From Acidobacteriota bacterium (GTDB taxonomy: Bacteria > Actinomycetota > AC-67), in NCBI GenBank assembly GCA_016208485.1, contig JACQXY010000005.1, positions 1 through 49,082 on the forward strand: a stretch of 49,082 nucleotides of DNA, given 5' to 3'. Made by a program: the position numbers and the translations under genes. Of the stretch, positions 1-7,497 are shown one piece after another (the first letter of the stretch is position 1; each line of letters begins with the position of its first letter). The notes beneath the pieces are model-generated. The model had not been told where the DNA came from. It searched no databases and saw nothing but the letters and a program-made list of their open reading frames with translations.

Positions 1-383
1 AGGTGGACGGCGGCGTGCACGCGGAGGCGACAGAACGCGGCATCCCGGTGAACGTCGCCGACGATCCCCGGCGGTGCACGTTCCTCGCGCCGGCGACGGT
101 GCGTCGCGGGAATCTGGTCGTCGCGGTCTCGACGGGCGGGGCGTCTCCGGCGCTCGCCGCTCGGATCCGGGAGCGCCTGGAGGGGGAATTCGGAGAGGAG
201 TACGGGCCGGTGGTCGAGATGCTGGAAGGACTGCGGGGCGCGGCCCGGCTCCCGGACGACCCCAAGGAGCGCACACGACTCTGGTACCGGGTCGTCGACT
301 CCGATGTCCTTGCGCTCGGGCTCCAAGGCCGGCTGGACGAGGCGCGCCGGCTGGCGCTCGGAATCCTCGAGGGGGAGCGCTAG
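1..383 (+). CDS. Precorrin-2 dehydrogenase (siroheme synthase N-domain), 3' part
   Basis: The reading frame is open from the left edge and ends at TAG 381-383, so the N-terminal NAD-binding half lies outside the window. What remains (about 126 residues) matches the C-terminal part of the SirC/Met8/CysG-N family: a short VNVADDP motif, then CTFLAPATV, then STGGASPALA followed by a helical dimerisation and lid region. This family oxidises precorrin-2 to sirohydrochlorin with NAD and may also insert iron. It overlaps hemC by one base, so it is the upstream gene of the same operon and takes the branch towards siroheme. Family assignment is firm; whether chelatase activity is present cannot be judged from this part. 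Confidence 0.85.
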   Translation, partial: VDGGVHAEATERGIPVNVADDPRRCTFLAPATVRRGNLVVAVSTGGASPALAARIRERLEGEFGEEYGPVVEMLEGLRGAARLPDDPKERTRLWYRVVDSDVLALGLQGRLDEARRLALGILEGER

Positions 384-1342
384 TGCCGCGCAGCGTCCTT
401 CGCATTGGAACGCGCGGCAGCGCGCTCGCGCTCGCGCAGGCCGAGTGGGTTCGCATCGCGGTCTCCGCCCTCCTCCCGAAGCGCACCTTCGAGCTGGTCC
501 CGATGAAGACTCGCGGAGACACGTACCAGGGGCCGTTGCCTCCGGTCGGCGGCAAGGGGCTGTTCGCGCGGGACATCCAGGATGCGCTCGCCTCCGGCCA
601 GGTCGATCTCACGGTTCACAGCGCGAAGGACCTCCCGGTGGTGGCGCCGGAGGGGATCGTGCTCGGCGCGATTCCCGCGCGCGAGGACCCGCGCGACGCG
701 CTCGTGACCCGGACGGGCTGGGGGCTCGCCAAGCTCGCGCCGGGGACGACGGTTGGGACGTCTTCCTCCCGGCGGGGCATGCAGCTCCTGGCGCTCGGAC
801 GCGGGCTGGTGCCGGCGCCGATCCGGGGAAACGTCGATACCAGGTTGCGCAAGCTGTCGGCCGGCGAGGTGCAGGCGCTCGTCGTCGCGATGGCGGGGCT
901 GAAGCGCCTCGGCAAGCACGAGCGCGTCGCGGAGCTGCTGAGCGCCGACGTGATGCTGCCCGCGCCCGGCCAGGGGGCGCTCGCGGTCGAGTGCCGGGCG
1001 AACGACAAGGACATGCGCCCGACCCTTGCCCGGTTCGAGGACCCGGCCGCGCGGCGCGCCTTCGACGCGGAGCGCGCCTTCCTCGTGGCCCTCGGCGGCG
1101 ACTGCGACGTGCCGCTCGCGGCGCTCGCGATCACGATCGGCGACGGGGTGCGGCTCCGCGGCATGGTCGGGACCCCGGACGGGCAGAGAATCGTCGCCGA
1201 CCAGGTCGACGAGGAGGATCCCGAGAAGGCCGGGCTCGAGCTCGCCGAGCGGCTGCGAGACCGGGGGGCGGAGGAGATCCTGGCCGCCGTCCGGGGTACG
1301 GCGCCCGCGGTGCCCGACCCGCCGCCCGCGCCTCCCGAGTGA
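383..1342 (+). CDS. hemC: Porphobilinogen deaminase (hydroxymethylbilane synthase)
   Basis: This cytosolic enzyme joins four porphobilinogens into hydroxymethylbilane. The 319-residue length is normal for the family. The N-terminus carries RIGTRGSALALAQ; further on are the substrate-binding motifs VHSAKDLP, GTSSSRR and RGNVDTRL, then PAPGQGALAVECR. The cofactor-attaching cysteine is Cys241 in GGDCDVP, close to Cys242 of the E. coli enzyme. The GTG at 383 is chosen because it overlaps the previous stop (TAGTG) and begins directly before the conserved RIGTRGS; longer in-frame starts would run back through the upstream gene. The stop overlaps the start of cobA-hemD by 4 bases (GTGA), which points to translational coupling. 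Confidence 0.96.
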   Translation: MPRSVLRIGTRGSALALAQAEWVRIAVSALLPKRTFELVPMKTRGDTYQGPLPPVGGKGLFARDIQDALASGQVDLTVHSAKDLPVVAPEGIVLGAIPAREDPRDALVTRTGWGLAKLAPGTTVGTSSSRRGMQLLALGRGLVPAPIRGNVDTRLRKLSAGEVQALVVAMAGLKRLGKHERVAELLSADVMLPAPGQGALAVECRANDKDMRPTLARFEDPAARRAFDAERAFLVALGGDCDVPLAALAITIGDGVRLRGMVGTPDGQRIVADQVDEEDPEKAGLELAERLRDRGAEEILAAVRGTAPAVPDPPPAPPE

Positions 1343-2871
1343 AGCCGCCCGCCGGCCCGCCGGCTGGGTGGGTCGCGCTCGTCGGCGCGGGACCGGGCGA
1401 TCCGGGGCTCGTCACCGTTCGCGGGCTCGCACTCGTTCGGATGGCCGACGCGGTCGTTCACGACCGGCTCGTGCCTCCGGAGCTGCTCGACTTCGCGCCG
1501 GAGGGGGCCCAGCGCATCTTCGTCGGCAAGTCCCCGGGCGGAGAGATGCGATCCCAGGACGAGATCAACGCGCTGCTCGTGGGTCTCGCGCGCGCCGGTC
1601 GCCGCGTGGTACGGCTGAAGGGCGGCGACCCGTTCCTCTTCGGGCGCGGCGCAGAGGAGGCGGAGGCGCTCGCGCGCGCGGGCGTTCCCTTCGAGGTCGT
1701 GCCCGGCGTGACGAGCGCGGTCGCCGGGCCGGCCACGGCGGGGATCCCGCTCACCCGTCGTGGCGTGGCGTCATCGGTCGCGATCGCCGCGGGCCACGGC
1801 GCGCCGGGCGGCGCGACCGGGCGCACCGATTGGGGCGCGCTCGCGCGCGCCGACACCGCGGTGGTCCTCATGGTGGTCAAGCGCCTCGCCGACGTTGTGG
1901 GTGAGCTGCTTGCCGCGGGGCGCTCGCCGGGGACCCCGGCCGCGGTGGTGCAGGACGCGACGCTGCCCGGCCAGAGGACGGTGACGGCGCCGCTCGGAGG
2001 AATCGTGGAGGCTGCTCGGCGCGCCGGGATCCGGCCGCCGGCGGTCCTCGTCGCCGGCGAGGTCGTGCGGCTGCGGGACGTGCTTGGTGGGTGGGACACT
2101 CGAAGTCTCTCGGGGGTTTCGGTGCTCGTCACCCGGCCGCGCGATCAGGCGCCGGACTTGTCGGCCGTGCTGCGCGAGCTGGGCGCCGAGGTGATCGAGG
2201 CGCCGGCGATCCGCATCGCGCCGCCTCGCTCGCCGGAGCCGATGCGCCGCGCCGCGCGCGCGATCGCGGCCGGACGCTACTCCTGGATCGCGCTCACGAG
2301 CGCGAACGGCGTGCACGCCCTCGCGGAGGCGCTGCGCGCCGAGGGGCTGGATGCGCGCGCGCTCGGCTCCACGCGCGTCGCGGCGATCGGAGAGGGGACC
2401 GCGCGCGCTCTCTCCGGGCTCGGCATCCGGGCCGACCTCGTGCCGGAGGCCTTCACCACTCAGGCGCTCGGCAAGGTCTTCCCGCGCGCGCCGGCATCCG
2501 GAGGACGAGTGCTGCTCGCGCGCGCCGACAAGGCCGACCCCGCGCTCACCGCGGCCGTTCGGGCGCGCGGCTGGACTCCGGAGGACGTCGTGGCCTACCG
2601 CATCCTGAGCGCCGGCAGGCTCCCGGCCGCGGTGCGCCGGCGTGTCGTGCGCGGCGAGGTGGACGTGCTCACGTTCGCGAGCGCCGGGACGGTGCGGGCG
2701 TTCCTCGGCGCGCTCGGCGAGCGCCCGGCCGGGAAGGTGGTTTGCATCGGGCCGGTCGCCGCGCGCGCCGCGCGCGAGGCGGGACTGCGGGTTGCGGCCG
2801 TCGCGCGCGAGCACACCATCGCCGGGCTCGCCGCGGCGGTCGTGAAGGCGGCGGGGCGCCGCGCCCGATGA
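1339..2871 (+). CDS. cobA-hemD: Fused uroporphyrinogen-III C-methyltransferase / uroporphyrinogen-III synthase
   Basis: This 510-residue protein joins two activities at the uroporphyrinogen III branch point. Residues about 8-245 are the SAM-dependent methyltransferase (SUMT), with VGAGPGDPGL, VRLKGGDPFLFGRG and PGVTSAVAGPA. Residues about 255-510 are HemD, which cyclises hydroxymethylbilane, with VLVTRP, ALTSANGV and the C-terminal FASAGTVRAF. Such fusions are common in Actinobacteria and Firmicutes. The GTG at 1339 overlaps the hemC stop (GTGA), and the gene overlaps hemY by 4 bases. HemD makes the heme/siroheme precursor, and the methyltransferase diverts part of it to precorrin-2 for the dehydrogenase encoded at the left edge. 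Confidence 0.95.
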   Translation: MKPPAGPPAGWVALVGAGPGDPGLVTVRGLALVRMADAVVHDRLVPPELLDFAPEGAQRIFVGKSPGGEMRSQDEINALLVGLARAGRRVVRLKGGDPFLFGRGAEEAEALARAGVPFEVVPGVTSAVAGPATAGIPLTRRGVASSVAIAAGHGAPGGATGRTDWGALARADTAVVLMVVKRLADVVGELLAAGRSPGTPAAVVQDATLPGQRTVTAPLGGIVEAARRAGIRPPAVLVAGEVVRLRDVLGGWDTRSLSGVSVLVTRPRDQAPDLSAVLRELGAEVIEAPAIRIAPPRSPEPMRRAARAIAAGRYSWIALTSANGVHALAEALRAEGLDARALGSTRVAAIGEGTARALSGLGIRADLVPEAFTTQALGKVFPRAPASGGRVLLARADKADPALTAAVRARGWTPEDVVAYRILSAGRLPAAVRRRVVRGEVDVLTFASAGTVRAFLGALGERPAGKVVCIGPVAARAAREAGLRVAAVAREHTIAGLAAAVVKAAGRRAR

Positions 2872-4253
2872 GGCTTGCCGTCGTCGGGGGTGGTGTGGCC
2901 GGGCTCGCCGGCGCGCGGGCTGCGCTGGTCGCCGCGCGCGACGCCGGCATGCCGCTCCGGATCACCCTGATCGAGTCGGCCGAACGCTTCGGTGGCAAGG
3001 TCTGGACCGAGACCGGAGGGGAGACCCCGATCGACTGGGGCCCGGACTCCTTCCTCGCCGCGAAGCCGTGGGCGCGCGAGCTGGCGGAAGAGCTTGGCCT
3101 CGGCGGCGAGCTGGTCGCCCCGGGCCCGGCCGCGCGCCGGGCATACTTGTTGCTCGGGGGCCGGCTCCGGCCCTTGCCGCCGGGCCTCGCGATGGGGATC
3201 CCGGCCGGCGCCCCCGCGCTCCTCGGCGCGGTGCGAGAGGGCATCATCGGGCCGGCCTCGGCGCTGCGCTCATTGCTGGAGCCGCTCATGCCCGGGGAGC
3301 GGCGGGAGGACCCGACGGTGGCCGAGGTGTGTCGCCGGCGTCTCGGGCGCCGGGTGGCCGACCGCCTCGTCGCCCCGCTCGTTTCCGGCGTCTTCGGCGT
3401 CGCGCCCGAGGAATTGAGCTTCCGCACCGCTCTTCCGATGCTCGCCGGCGCGCGCAGCCTCGTGCTCGCCATGGCGCGCGCGCCTCGATCCGGCGGACCG
3501 ATCTTCCTCACCCTTCGCCCGGGGCTCGGCGCGCTCGTCGACGCCCTGGTCGCCGCGCTCGAGGGCGAGGACCTGCGCCTGGAGTGCGCGGCCGAGGGCC
3601 TCGCGCGCGACGGGGACGGGTGGAGGGTCGCGACGACGTCCGGCGAGGTCCGAGCCGACGCGCTACTCATCGCCGCGCCGGCTTTCGCGGCTGCGCGCCT
3701 GCTCGAGGGCGCCGCGCCGGAGTGCGCCCGCGCGCTCGCCGGCATTCGGTACCGCCCGAGCGTGGTGCTGCACCTTCAATACGATGCCGGAGCGCTCGCG
3801 CGTCCTCTCGACGGCTCCGGGTACCTGGTCGCGGGGGAGGAAGGCGGCGTGGTGTCCGCCTGCTCGTGGGTGGGCACGAAGTGGCCGCATCTGGCCACCG
3901 ACTCCCCGCGCATCCGCGCGATCGCGACGTCGCCGGAGGCGTTCGGTCTTTCCGACGACGTCCTGCGCGAGCGCGCCGCGGGCGAGGTCTCCCGCGTCAT
4001 GCGCGCGCGCCGGGGTCCCGAGGAGGTCCGCCTGGTTCGGTGGCCCGAGGCGATGCCGGTCTACGCGCCGGGCCACGCCGCGCGCGTGGCCGCCGCGGAG
4101 CGCGCCCTTCCCGCCGGTGTCGCGCTCGCGGGCGCTGCGTACGCGGGAGTGGGCGTGCCGGATTGCGTGCGCACGGGACAGGAGGCCGCGCGCCGGCTCG
4201 TCGCGCGGTTCGCTCTGACCCCGAGATTCAGAACGCGGGGCGAAGGGCCGTGA
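2868..4253 (+). CDS. hemY: Coproporphyrinogen III / protoporphyrinogen IX oxidase, HemY type
   Basis: This 461-residue FAD amine-oxidase-fold protein begins with a dinucleotide-binding motif (VVGGGVAGLAGA, residues 5-16) followed by an acidic strand end (LIESAERFGGK). It has the family signature GPDSFLAAKPWA, the central LRPGLGALVDAL and the C-terminal FAD contact GAAYAGVGVPD. HemY enzymes oxidise the porphyrinogen ring. In Actinobacteria they usually act on coproporphyrinogen III (also named CgoX), and the neighbouring ferrochelatase gene fits that route; the substrate is inferred. The ATG overlaps the previous stop (ATGA). Its last 26 bases overlap the 3' end of the convergent vapC gene, suggesting the toxin-antitoxin pair was acquired or juxtaposed here. 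Confidence 0.93.
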   Translation: MRLAVVGGGVAGLAGARAALVAARDAGMPLRITLIESAERFGGKVWTETGGETPIDWGPDSFLAAKPWARELAEELGLGGELVAPGPAARRAYLLLGGRLRPLPPGLAMGIPAGAPALLGAVREGIIGPASALRSLLEPLMPGERREDPTVAEVCRRRLGRRVADRLVAPLVSGVFGVAPEELSFRTALPMLAGARSLVLAMARAPRSGGPIFLTLRPGLGALVDALVAALEGEDLRLECAAEGLARDGDGWRVATTSGEVRADALLIAAPAFAAARLLEGAAPECARALAGIRYRPSVVLHLQYDAGALARPLDGSGYLVAGEEGGVVSACSWVGTKWPHLATDSPRIRAIATSPEAFGLSDDVLRERAAGEVSRVMRARRGPEEVRLVRWPEAMPVYAPGHAARVAAAERALPAGVALAGAAYAGVGVPDCVRTGQEAARRLVARFALTPRFRTRGEGP

Positions 4254-4602
4254 GCATGGGGAAGTGCTTGACGTTGAGCGTGAGGAGTTCGGCGTCCAGC
4301 ACGTCGGCCGTCGCCGCGATCACGTAGTCCACGAGATCGATCCCGCGGTGCGAACGGCGATGTTCGCGGAGGAACTCCCCCGCGCGGATTGCGATGTCGT
4401 TCGTCACCGGTTGGAGGCGGACGGCCGAGAAGAGGCGACGGACCGCCGTCCGCTCGTCCGAGCGCATGCCCCCCTCGATCTCGACGCGGGAGAGCACGCT
4501 GCAGGCCGCCTCTCCGGCGGCGACCGCCTCCCGCAGGAGCGCGGTTGCCTCCGGCGCGCCCCGCAGGTGAGAGATGAGAACCGTCGAGTCGAAGAGCTTC
4601 AC
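4228..4602 (-). CDS. vapC: VapC-type PIN-domain ribonuclease toxin
   Basis: The protein is 124 residues long, normal for VapC. It shows the PIN acidic residues: Asp5 in LFDSTVLI, a glutamate in SRVEIEGG and aspartates in IDLVDYVIAATA, ending with LLTLNVKHFPML. VapC toxins cleave RNA (tRNA or rRNA) with Mg2+ when freed from VapB. The GTG start at 4602 overlaps the antitoxin stop by 4 bases (GTGA), the usual order antitoxin then toxin. Its 3' end overlaps hemY on the opposite strand. It splits the tetrapyrrole genes together with the DUF4143 ATPase. Confidence 0.9.
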   Translation of the reverse strand: MKLFDSTVLISHLRGAPEATALLREAVAAGEAACSVLSRVEIEGGMRSDERTAVRRLFSAVRLQPVTNDIAIRAGEFLREHRRSHRGIDLVDYVIAATADVLDAELLTLNVKHFPMLTALRPAF

Positions 4603-4859
4603 AGCCCGAGCTTCCGCAGGCGGGCTCCGGCGCTCCGGCCGCGAACGCTCGCGAGCCACTCGGGCCAGTCGGGGGCCTCGGCCAGTATTCCGGAGGTGGC
4701 GTCCACGGCCGCGAGACGCCCCGCGCTTCCCTCGGTGATGTCCAGAGCCTCGTCGAGGATTCGGCGCACGACCTCGGCCTGGGAGATGCCCGCGTCCTCG
4801 GCGCGCCGCCCGATGCAAGCCCGCTGCTCCTCGGTGAGGTAGAGCTGGGAACGCTTCAT
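4599..4859 (-). CDS. vapB: VapB-type ribbon-helix-helix antitoxin
   Basis: This is an 86-residue protein. Its N-terminus (KRSQLYLTEEQ) is a beta strand followed by helices, as in ribbon-helix-helix repressors, and the acidic, proline-containing C-terminal part would wrap the toxin. Two ATGs are possible, at 4865 and 4859. The second is preferred because a TATACT -10 box ends 8 bases upstream of it, which suits a leaderless transcript, and because relatives usually begin MKR. It is followed with a 4-base overlap by vapC. It is expected to repress its own promoter together with VapC. Confidence 0.82.
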   Translation of the reverse strand: MKRSQLYLTEEQRACIGRRAEDAGISQAEVVRRILDEALDITEGSAGRLAAVDATSGILAEAPDWPEWLASVRGRSAGARLRKLGL

Positions 4860-4867
4860 ACACATGG

Positions 4868-4873
4868 AGTATA
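4868..4873 (-). promoter_or_regulatory. -10 box of the vapBC pair (leaderless)
   Basis: On the minus strand TATACT ends 8 bases before the ATG at 4859. No Shine-Dalgarno sequence is visible, and a recognisable -35 box is lacking. The spacing matches other genes in this window. Confidence 0.5.
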
Positions 4874-4919
4874 CAGCGTTCCGCCAACCTTGCTCGCGAT
4901 GCCCAGGTCATGGACGCAG

Positions 4920-4949
4920 GCAGAATGTCAGACGTGCCTGACATTCTGC
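4920..4949. repeat. Perfect 12-base inverted repeat
   Basis: Arms GCAGAATGTCAG (4920-4931) and CTGACATTCTGC (4938-4949) are exact reverse complements around a 6-base loop. It lies between the divergent vapBC and DUF4143 genes. There is no T-run after it, so it is not a typical terminator. It could be a protein-binding palindrome or a mobile-element end. Confidence 0.75.
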
Positions 4950-5080
4950 TGGGGGAACTACTTGGATCCCACGTCTGAGCCGCATCGCCACTCCGCTCTC
5001 GGACGGGGGTAGGCCGAGGAGCCGTGGTCCGCACCGGGATCGGTCGGCGACCGCCCCCCTGCCTGCCCAACTCATCGCAT

Positions 5081-5096
5081 TGAGTAAGATTACTCA
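5081..5096. promoter_or_regulatory. TGAGTA palindrome upstream of the DUF4143 ATPase gene
   Basis: TGAGTA (5081-5086) and TACTCA (5091-5096) form an inverted repeat with a 4-base spacer, only 5 bases before the ATG. A further TGAGTA lies at 5103-5108, inside the first codons. The position suggests an operator or autoregulatory site; function is inferred. Confidence 0.5.
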
Positions 5097-5101
5097 GCGT
5101 C

Positions 5102-6301
5102 ATGAGTAAAGCGTCAAGGCTCTTTCAGCGACCCCAGGCGGCCGAGCTGGCGCGGCGACTGGTCGAACCGCGGCGGTTCATCCAGGTCGTGGCCGGCGCG
5201 CGGCAGGTGGGCAAGACCACCCTGGTGCAGCAGGTCACCGAGGCCGTGGGCCTCCCGGTCCGCTTCGCGAGCGCGGACGAGCCGACCCTGCGCGGCCCCG
5301 AGTGGATCGCCGGGCAATGGGAGGCCGCGCGCCTTTCCGCCGGCCGCGACGGAGGTATCCTCGTGCTCGACGAGGTGCAGAAGGCGGTTGGCTGGTCCGA
5401 GTCCGTCAAGCGCCTCTGGGACGAGGACACGCGAGCCAGGCGGCCGCTCAAGGCGGTTTTGCTCGGCTCCGCGCCGCTCCTCGTCCAACGGGGTCTCACG
5501 GAGAGCCTTGCCGGGCGATTCGAGATCGTGCACCTGCCGCACTGGTCCTTCACGGAGATGCGCGCCGCGTTCGGCTTCTCGGCGGACCAATACGTGTACT
5601 TCGGCGGCTACCCCGGTGCAGCATCGCTCGCGCGCGAGCCCGGTCGCTGGCGCCGCTACATCCTGGACGCACTGGTCGAGACGACGATCGCGCGCGACGT
5701 CCTGCTGCTCTCGCGAGTGGACAAGCCCGCCCTGCTTCGCCGGCTGTTCGAGCTGGGATGCCGGTATTCGGGGCAAGTGCTCTCGTACACCAAGATGCTC
5801 GGTCAGCTCCACGACGCCGGCAACGCCACGACGCTCGCGCACTACCTCGAGTTGCTCGGCGGCGCGGGACTGCTGGCCGGACTGACCAAGTTCTCCGGCA
5901 GCGCGGTGCGCCGGCGAGGTTCGATCCCCAAGCTCCAGGTGCTGAACACGGCGCTGATGAGTTCCCAATCCGGGTACTCATTGACACAGGCCCGCGCGGA
6001 CCGCGAGTTCTGGGGACACCTGGTGGAGTCGGCCGTTGGTGCCCATCTCGCCAATGCAGCGGCGACGGGTGCCTGCGAGGTCTTCTACTGGCGCGACCGC
6101 AATCGCGAAGTGGACTTCGTGGTGCGCGCGGGGAAGCGTCTGGCGGCCATCGAAGTGAAGAGCACGCGGCGACGCGATAGCCTGCCCGGGATGGCGGCGT
6201 TTGCCGAGGCGTTCCGCCCGACGCGCAAGCTGTTGGTGGGCGGCGATGGGATCCCGCTCAACGAGTTCCTCTCCCAGCCCGTGGAGCACTGGATGAAATG
6301 A
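5102..6301 (+). CDS. AAA_14/DUF4143 family ATPase
   Basis: The 399-residue protein has a P-loop (GARQVGKTT, residues 32-40), a Walker B strand (ILVLDEVQK, about 86-94), and a C-terminal DUF4143 domain with a PD-(D/E)XK-like motif (EVDFVV then AIEVKST). This family is widespread, patchily distributed and often found beside toxin-antitoxin genes; its cellular role is not established. It appears to be a single-gene cassette: it sits between hemY/vapBC and the radical SAM gene, ends 12 bases from the latter's stop, and has its own palindromic upstream region. The ATG at 5102 is the first in-frame start and precedes the conserved LFQRP. A short GGGGGAACTAC sequence occurs on both sides of the gene (4951 and 6307). 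Confidence 0.88.
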   Translation: MSKASRLFQRPQAAELARRLVEPRRFIQVVAGARQVGKTTLVQQVTEAVGLPVRFASADEPTLRGPEWIAGQWEAARLSAGRDGGILVLDEVQKAVGWSESVKRLWDEDTRARRPLKAVLLGSAPLLVQRGLTESLAGRFEIVHLPHWSFTEMRAAFGFSADQYVYFGGYPGAASLAREPGRWRRYILDALVETTIARDVLLLSRVDKPALLRRLFELGCRYSGQVLSYTKMLGQLHDAGNATTLAHYLELLGGAGLLAGLTKFSGSAVRRRGSIPKLQVLNTALMSSQSGYSLTQARADREFWGHLVESAVGAHLANAAATGACEVFYWRDRNREVDFVVRAGKRLAAIEVKSTRRRDSLPGMAAFAEAFRPTRKLLVGGDGIPLNEFLSQPVEHWMK

Positions 6302-6313
6302 TCCTGGGGGGAA

Positions 6314-7456
6314 CTACGAGGACCGGCCGGCTGCGGGCGCGGCGGCCTCGGCCGGCACGTAGCCACAAGCGGGGTCCTCCGCGAGCGGGTCCCCGAAGGC
6401 CGCGAACGCGCGCGCGCGCGATCCGCCGCACAGGTCTCGGAACTCGCACACGCCGCAGCGCCCGGAGAACGCCGCGCTCCGAATCGCGCGAAGCGTCGGG
6501 TGGTCGCGATAGATGTCGACGATGCCGGTGTCGCGCACGTTGCCGAGCGTGAGGGGCAAGAACCCGGCGGGGTAGACGTCGCCGTTGTAGCCGACGAACA
6601 CGATCCCCTTGCCGTCGCGCGTGCCCATGGTTTGCGCGCGCGGCCGCTCGACCGGCTCGCCCAGATGCTCGCACAAGCGCGCGGCGAGCCTCCGGTAGAG
6701 GGGCCCGAGGCCGAAGCGGGAGGCCGGGTCGGCGCCCGGCTCCTCGCGCCGCCAGGCAGCGACGCGCCGGAAGAAAGGCGCCTCGACGGTCCGCACGATG
6801 AAGCCGTGCTGCGACGCGTCGTAGAGGAAGTGGCACACATCCTCGTTCTCGGCCGGCGTCGTCTCGAGCACCTCGGAGCCGCGTCCGACGTGGATCAGGA
6901 AGAAGACCTCCCAGATGTGGACGCCGATCCCCGCGAGGAGTGCGGCGACGTCGGCAAGCTCCTCGACGTTGTCCCGCATGACGGTGGTGTTGACCTGCAC
7001 CGTGAAGCCGTCCGAGACCAGGCGCCGCAGGGCCTCGAGGGTCTCGCCGAAGTGCCCGGGGATCCCCCGGACCCCGTCGTGGGTCTCCGCGCGCGCGCCG
7101 TCGAGCGAGATCGACACCGTCTTCACGCCCATCTCCTTCAGGCGCGCCAGCCTGCCGTCGTACAGGCTGGGGGAGACCGACGGCGCGAACCCGATCGGGA
7201 TGCCGAGCGAGCGCGCGCGGGCCGCCAGGACGAGGAGGTCGCGGCGAGCGAGGGGGTCTCCACCGGTGAGGATCAGCGCGGGAGGACGCTCGCCGAAGCC
7301 GGCCACGTCCTGGACGAAGCGAAGGCCCTCCTCCGTGGACAGCTCGCCGGGCAGCGGCTCGTGGATCGCCGACGCCCGGCAGTGCTTGCACGCCAGCGGG
7401 CAGGCGCGCGTGGTCTCCCAGAAGACGAGGACGGGCACGCGGTCGAGGTCCATCAC
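6314..7456 (-). CDS. Radical SAM/SPASM protein, AhbD/NirJ-like (TIGR04053-like)
   Basis: The product (380 residues) has the radical SAM cluster CPLACKHC near residue 20, ILTGGDPL for SAM binding, and a C-terminal SPASM-like cysteine set (CGVCEFRDLCGG near residue 345) that would hold a second Fe-S cluster. It resembles proteins related to AhbD (coproheme decarboxylase of the siroheme-dependent route) and NirJ. Its place beside hemE in the tetrapyrrole cluster supports a role in heme maturation, but homologues of unknown function also exist. Start choice: GTG 7456 lies 6 bases after a TACCAT box; ATG 7453 directly follows. It shares a very short intergenic region with hemE, transcribed the other way. 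Confidence 0.82.
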   Translation of the reverse strand: MMDLDRVPVLVFWETTRACPLACKHCRASAIHEPLPGELSTEEGLRFVQDVAGFGERPPALILTGGDPLARRDLLVLAARARSLGIPIGFAPSVSPSLYDGRLARLKEMGVKTVSISLDGARAETHDGVRGIPGHFGETLEALRRLVSDGFTVQVNTTVMRDNVEELADVAALLAGIGVHIWEVFFLIHVGRGSEVLETTPAENEDVCHFLYDASQHGFIVRTVEAPFFRRVAAWRREEPGADPASRFGLGPLYRRLAARLCEHLGEPVERPRAQTMGTRDGKGIVFVGYNGDVYPAGFLPLTLGNVRDTGIVDIYRDHPTLRAIRSAAFSGRCGVCEFRDLCGGSRARAFAAFGDPLAEDPACGYVPAEAAAPAAGRSS

Positions 7457-7462
7457 CTCAAG

Positions 7463-7490
7463 ATGGTACCTTGCGGGGACCGGCTAGACT
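7463..7490. promoter_or_regulatory. Divergent leaderless promoters for the radical SAM gene and hemE
   Basis: On the plus strand TAGACT (7485-7490) is followed after 7 bases by the hemE GTG. On the minus strand TACCAT (7468 down to 7463) is followed after 6 bases by the radical SAM GTG. Neither start has a well-spaced Shine-Dalgarno sequence. Confidence 0.5.
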
Positions 7491-7497
7491 CCGGTCG

